Assembly: GCA_040379385.1 (NCBI GenBank)
Contig: JBEILF010000101.1
Span: 1-8,795 of the forward strand
Source: UKL13-2 sp040379385
GTDB taxonomy: Bacteria > Pseudomonadota > Gammaproteobacteria > Burkholderiales > Usitatibacteraceae
Length of the DNA: 8,795 nucleotides
Direction of reading: 5' to 3'
Shown: piece by piece, positions 6,782 through 8,795 of the stretch
Numbering within the stretch: position 1 is the stretch's first letter
How the letters are laid out: every line of letters begins with the position of its first letter
Position numbers and translations under genes: made by a program
The notes under the pieces: generated by a model
What the model saw: only the letters and a program-made list of their open reading frames with translations
The model's database searches: none
What the model was told of the DNA's origin: nothing

Positions 6782-6871
6782 CGTTCGGCAACCTAAGTTG
6801 GTGAACGGTCCTGAGGCCTTAATGCTTTAGGCGCCGAAGGAGCGCCCAATCGCTTAAGGCGATTGGGAGAC
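6782..6871 (+). other. Hairpin-dense segment between the two repeats (possible structured RNA or decayed tRNA)
   Basis: This stretch has no gene but several hairpins. CGTTC (6782-6786) pairs with GAACG (6803-6807), with CAAC/GTTG inside. GGCGC (6830-6834) pairs with GCGCC (6842-6846) around the 7-base loop CGAAGGA. CCCAATCGC (6845-6853) pairs perfectly with GCGATTGGG (6859-6867) around TTAAG. The last two share bases and could be alternative folds. The 5-base stem with 7-base loop, followed by a long hairpin and then a tRNA 3' end, recalls the anticodon arm and variable arm of a class II tRNA. However, the loop lacks the invariant U33 and no 5' acceptor strand is present. Confidence 0.5.
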
Positions 6872-6990
6872 ATTCCGGTCCCGGGCACCAATACAAAACA
6901 CCCGCATTTGCGGGTGTTTTTTTGCCCATGGGTCGGATGAGAATCGGTACTCCGGTTCGACTAGTGATGTACTAGTGGCAGGTCGCTGGA
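6872..6990 (+). repeat. 119-base direct repeat, copy B (displaced tRNA 3' end)
   Basis: This is the second copy, offset by 209 bases from copy A. It contains a detached tRNA 3' end, ATTCCGGTCCCGGGCACCA (6872-6890), without the rest of a tRNA, then the same terminator stem and flank. Its acceptor strand CCCGGGC would pair perfectly with the 5' strand GCCCGGG of tRNA-Leu, whereas copy A leaves a G-U pair. Copy B may therefore be the ancestral 3' end that was pushed away by an insertion. All differences from copy A except two cluster in the terminal palindrome. Confidence 0.9.
6895..6923 (+). terminator. Second copy of the tRNA-Leu terminator
   Basis: The stem AAAACACCCGC (6895-6905), loop ATTT and GCGGGTGTTTT (6910-6920), with T7 tail to 6923, are identical to the terminator after tRNA-Leu. 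It would stop any transcript that passes through the 6782-6871 segment. Confidence 0.88.
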
Positions 6991-6996
6991 CCTTAC

Positions 6997-7041
6997 ATAT
7001 TTATGCAAATATCTAATGCAATTGACAATTTACATAAATAA
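6997..7041 (+). promoter_or_regulatory. AT-rich inverted repeat with -35 box ahead of the ATPase gene
   Basis: ATATTTATGCAAAT (6997-7010) and ATTTACATAAATAA (7028-7041) are inverted copies matching at 12 of 14 positions, separated by 17 bases. A perfect TTGACA (7022-7027) lies between them. A -10-like AAGAAT at 7045-7050 gives 17-base spacing, but transcription would then start about at the ATG (7056), so the message would be leaderless or another -10 is used. The block is much more AT-rich than the surrounding DNA. An operator for a dimeric repressor is a reasonable inference, not shown. Confidence 0.45.
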
Positions 7042-7055
7042 TTGAAGAATGCGGC

Positions 7056-8231
7056 ATGCTTAATCGACTAGCGTCTGCCGCCTTTGAAGACCTGCAACGC
7101 TACTATCCAATTGTGGCTGTGACCGGCCCGCGCCAGTCCGGCAAGACGACGTTGGTGCGTAGCAAGTGCACAGATCGGCCCTATGCAAACCTCGAAGAGC
7201 CCGATACGCGCGAGTTCGCCACGCTTGACCCGCGCGGCTTTTTGGCGCAATTTCCCGATGGGGCGGTACTCGACGAAGTACAGCGCGTCCCGCTGTTATT
7301 CTCCTATTTGCAGGCGGACGTTGATCAGGCAAGTTCCCGCCAGGCTCGGGCTAAATTCATCCTAACAGGCTCGCAGCAGCTTGGATTGATGGCGGGTGTA
7401 ACGCAGTCGCTCGCTGGCAGGGTGGGCTTTCTGCACTTGCTGCCGTTCGCCTATGCGGAAATCGACAATACTAGGCCAGCCAGCGTACTAGAAACGTGGC
7501 TGCTAACGGGGGGTTATCCACCCATCTATGATCGCCGCGTACCGCCATCGATGTGGCACCGCGACTACGTGGCGACTTACATCGAGCGGGATGTACGCCA
7601 ATTACTTAATGTTCGTGATTTGGCAAGTTTTCAGCGTTTTGTGCGTATGTGCGCCGCCCGTACCGGGCAACTGCTGAATCTCTCTTCGCTTGCCGCAGAT
7701 TGCGGCATCACCCACAACACAGCGCGTGCATGGTTGTCGATTCTTGAGGCCAGCTACATTGCATTTACGCTGGCACCATGGCACACCAACCTTGGCAAAC
7801 GCTTGGTCAAAACATCCAAACTGTATTTCTACGACACCGGGCTCGCCGCTTGGCTCGCGGGTTATTCAGACGCTGCGACGCTGCAGAATTCGGCCATGCG
7901 CGGTGCGCTGTTCGAGAATGCGTTGGTGCTGGAAGCCATCAAGTACCGCTTCAATTTCCTCAAAAATGCTGCCTGCTATTTCTATCGCGACAGCAACGGC
8001 AATGAGATTGATCTCCTACTGGATTTTGCAGGTAAGCGCCACGCCATTGAAATGAAATCTGGCACCACTCTGGCAGAGGATTGGTTCAGGCCGCTCACGC
8101 GCAACGCAACGCTACTACAGGCCGATAGCATCAGCTTGATCTATGGAGGAACACAGACCGTCACTCGGCAGGGAGTGGACGTGGTGAGTTGGAAGGATGT
8201 GCCGGATCTGCTCGCACGTCTGCTTGGCTGA
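7056..8231 (+). CDS. AAA+ ATPase with DUF4143 domain (COG1373 type), function unknown
   Basis: The 391-residue product has Walker A GPRQSGKTT (24-32), Walker B AVLDEVQRVP (70-79, D73 and E74), a sensor-like FILTGSQ (101-107) and the conserved SLAGRVG (118-124). This is the AAA_14 type of ATPase. The DUF4143 half follows: RDYVATYIERDV (169-180), a helix-turn-helix-like NLSSLAADCGITHNTARAWL (208-227), KLYFYDTGLAAWL (255-267) and GALFENALVLEAI (283-295). The end has EIDLLLDF (317-324) and IEMKSG (331-336), a D...ExK pattern like PD-(D/E)XK nucleases. No role is established for this widespread, patchily distributed family. The ATG at 7056 is supported by the usual family N terminus and GAAG at 7044-7047. 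The gene lies alone between rearranged tRNA genes behind an AT-rich control region, which suggests acquisition by transfer. No partner gene is present in the window. Confidence 0.9.
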   Translation: MLNRLASAAFEDLQRYYPIVAVTGPRQSGKTTLVRSKCTDRPYANLEEPDTREFATLDPRGFLAQFPDGAVLDEVQRVPLLFSYLQADVDQASSRQARAKFILTGSQQLGLMAGVTQSLAGRVGFLHLLPFAYAEIDNTRPASVLETWLLTGGYPPIYDRRVPPSMWHRDYVATYIERDVRQLLNVRDLASFQRFVRMCAARTGQLLNLSSLAADCGITHNTARAWLSILEASYIAFTLAPWHTNLGKRLVKTSKLYFYDTGLAAWLAGYSDAATLQNSAMRGALFENALVLEAIKYRFNFLKNAACYFYRDSNGNEIDLLLDFAGKRHAIEMKSGTTLAEDWFRPLTRNATLLQADSISLIYGGTQTVTRQGVDVVSWKDVPDLLARLLG

Positions 8232-8292
8232 CACAGTGTAAGGCGCGTTTGTTTCGCATTTTGCGAACGTGTTGGCAGTGGCTGCATAAAAC

Positions 8293-8318
8293 AAAACACC
8301 CGCAGTCGCGGGTGTTTT
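8293..8318. terminator. Bidirectional terminator between the ATPase gene and tRNA-Cys
   Basis: AAAACACCCGC (8293-8303) and GCGGGTGTTTT (8308-8318) form an 11-base perfect stem with loop AGTC. On the plus strand it is followed by CTTATT. On the minus strand, after tRNA-Cys, the T-rich tail is TTTTGTTTTATG. It can therefore end both the ATPase transcript and the convergent tRNA transcript. The stem is identical to the tRNA-Leu terminator; only the loop differs. Confidence 0.85.
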
Positions 8319-8330
8319 CTTATTGAGTTC

Positions 8331-8404
8331 TGGAGGCGGGTGCCGGAATCGAACCGACGTAGACGGATTTGCAATCCGCTGCATAGCCACTTTGCTAACC
8401 CGCC
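8331..8404 (-). tRNA. cysT: tRNA-Cys (anticodon GCA)
   Basis: On the minus strand the sequence starts GGCGGGTTAGCAAAGTGG and ends CACCCGCCTCCA. The acceptor stem GGCGGGT pairs with ACCCGCC, the discriminator is U73 (typical of tRNA-Cys), and CCA is encoded at 8331-8333. The anticodon GCA is at 8370-8372, in stem CGGAT/ATCCG. It is downstream of tRNA-Gly in the same direction, as in E. coli glyW-cysT, but on the strand opposite pgsA. No separate promoter is visible in the 75-base gap before it, so it probably depends on the tRNA-Gly promoter. Confidence 0.96.
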
Positions 8405-8439
8405 GCAGCCGTTTCCCGAAACTGGGAGCCGGAAGGGAA

Positions 8440-8465
8440 AAAGGGGAAGCTGTCGCTTCCCCTTT
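8440..8465 (-). terminator. Terminator-like hairpin between tRNA-Gly and tRNA-Cys
   Basis: AAAGGGGAAGC (8440-8450) and GCTTCCCCTTT (8455-8465) form a perfect 11-base stem with a 4-base loop. Read on the minus strand, in the direction of the tRNAs, it is followed by TTTTTCCCTT, counting the last three stem bases, which resembles an intrinsic terminator with a short T tail. As it lies between two tRNAs that should share a transcript, it may be an attenuating terminator or a processing stem. Confidence 0.5.
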
Positions 8466-8479
8466 CTAAACCGCAAATT

Positions 8480-8560
<81 letters not shown>

Positions 8561-8565
8561 ATCGA

Positions 8566-8595
8566 ATTATAGCCAAAAATTGCCCGCCTATACAA
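8566..8595 (-). promoter_or_regulatory. Predicted promoter of tRNA-Gly/tRNA-Cys
   Basis: On the minus strand a consensus -10 box TATAAT lies at 8566-8571, 10 bases before the tRNA-Gly 5' end. A -35-like TTGTAT is at 8590-8595 with an 18-base spacer. Transcription would start a few bases before the mature tRNA. The perfect -10 and its placement fit a stable-RNA promoter. Confidence 0.65.
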
Positions 8596-8795
8596 GTCGA
8601 CTGTGCGGCTGGCTATTAGCTTCACCGAGCAGGCAGTTTTTTCCTGACATTGCCTATCGTTTCAGGTTGTTGTATAGCCTACTGCTAAAATTAGCCGCGA
8701 AACAGGGATACAAAACACAAACAGCCATTCAACCCGGTCTAAACCGATCCTGCACGTTTCTGCCCCCCACCTGGGCATGGACCTCATCTTGAAAC
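8596..8795. other. Intergenic sequence without a recognised gene
   Basis: The last 200 bases hold no frame with codon use or motifs that I recognise. A plus-strand frame of 70 codons from 8580 overlaps the tRNA promoter and looks like chance. An ATG at 8777 could begin a gene that continues beyond the window, but it has no clear ribosome site. I see no hairpin terminator or repeat here. Confidence 0.4.

Larger units (their letters stand above)
6663..6871 (+). mobile_element. Candidate 209-base element inserted at the tRNA-Leu 3' end
   Basis: If copies A and B are the left and right attachment sites, the inserted unit is 209 bases: copy A plus a unique stretch of 90 bases (6782-6871). It has no open frame of useful size and no integrase, so it would have to be a non-autonomous element or the remnant of a larger island collapsed by deletion. 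A plain local duplication followed by divergence is the alternative. The direct repeat is observed; its origin is inferred. Confidence 0.45.

Noticed and set aside
6663..6990. CRISPR array or integron attC array
   Set aside because: There are only two repeat copies, each 119 bases and starting in a tRNA. There are no short regular repeats and spacers, and the hairpins lack the attC core GTTRRRY.
8251..8268. Small hairpin GTTTCGCA/TGCGAAC after the ATPase gene
   Set aside because: It has a bulge and no T tail. The stronger terminator at 8293-8318 accounts for transcript ends here.
8580..8792. Plus-strand frame of 70 codons at the right end
   Set aside because: It overlaps the tRNA-Gly promoter on the other strand, has no ribosome site and no recognisable motif.

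Overview
The window looks like a piece of a betaproteobacterial chromosome of moderately high GC. Three things point that way. EF-P carries Arg32 and sits directly after an earP-type arginine rhamnosyltransferase gene. The pdxJ-acpS-nagZ gene order matches. The uvrC-pgsA-tRNA block is typical of proteobacteria. The genus cannot be named from the sequence alone.

Region 1 (1-2682) is a compact plus-strand run: the 3' end of a probable pdxJ, then acpS (holo-ACP synthase), nagZ (cell-wall-recycling beta-N-acetylglucosaminidase) and earP (EF-P arginine rhamnosyltransferase). Spacers are 18, 3 and 42 bases. Region 2 (2657-3391) is efp. A good sigma70-type promoter overlaps the earP stop codon, a leader of about 90 bases follows, and a strong intrinsic terminator closes the unit. 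EarP and EF-P form a modification pair, and EarP itself contains five consecutive prolines, so its own synthesis may depend on EF-P.

Region 3 (3446-6536) is a DNA-repair and lipid block: a family 5-like uracil-DNA glycosylase whose stop codon overlaps the start of uvrC, then uvrC, then pgsA 17 bases later. Both repair proteins carry cysteine sets expected to bind a 4Fe-4S cluster.

Region 4 (6592-8555) is the accessory-looking part. In E. coli pgsA is followed by co-directional tRNA-Gly(GCC), tRNA-Cys(GCA) and tRNA-Leu(UAA) genes. Here the same three tRNAs are present but rearranged: tRNA-Leu is on the plus strand next to pgsA, and tRNA-Gly and tRNA-Cys are on the minus strand. Between them lie a 209-base hairpin-rich segment bounded by a 119-base direct repeat (112/119 identical) that begins inside the tRNA-Leu 3' end, and a gene for an AAA+ ATPase with a DUF4143 domain. 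The repeat looks like the duplicated attachment site of a very small element inserted in the tRNA-Leu gene. The ATPase gene looks like acquired cargo behind an AT-rich inverted-repeat control region. The last 240 bases hold the tRNA-Gly promoter and no convincing gene.
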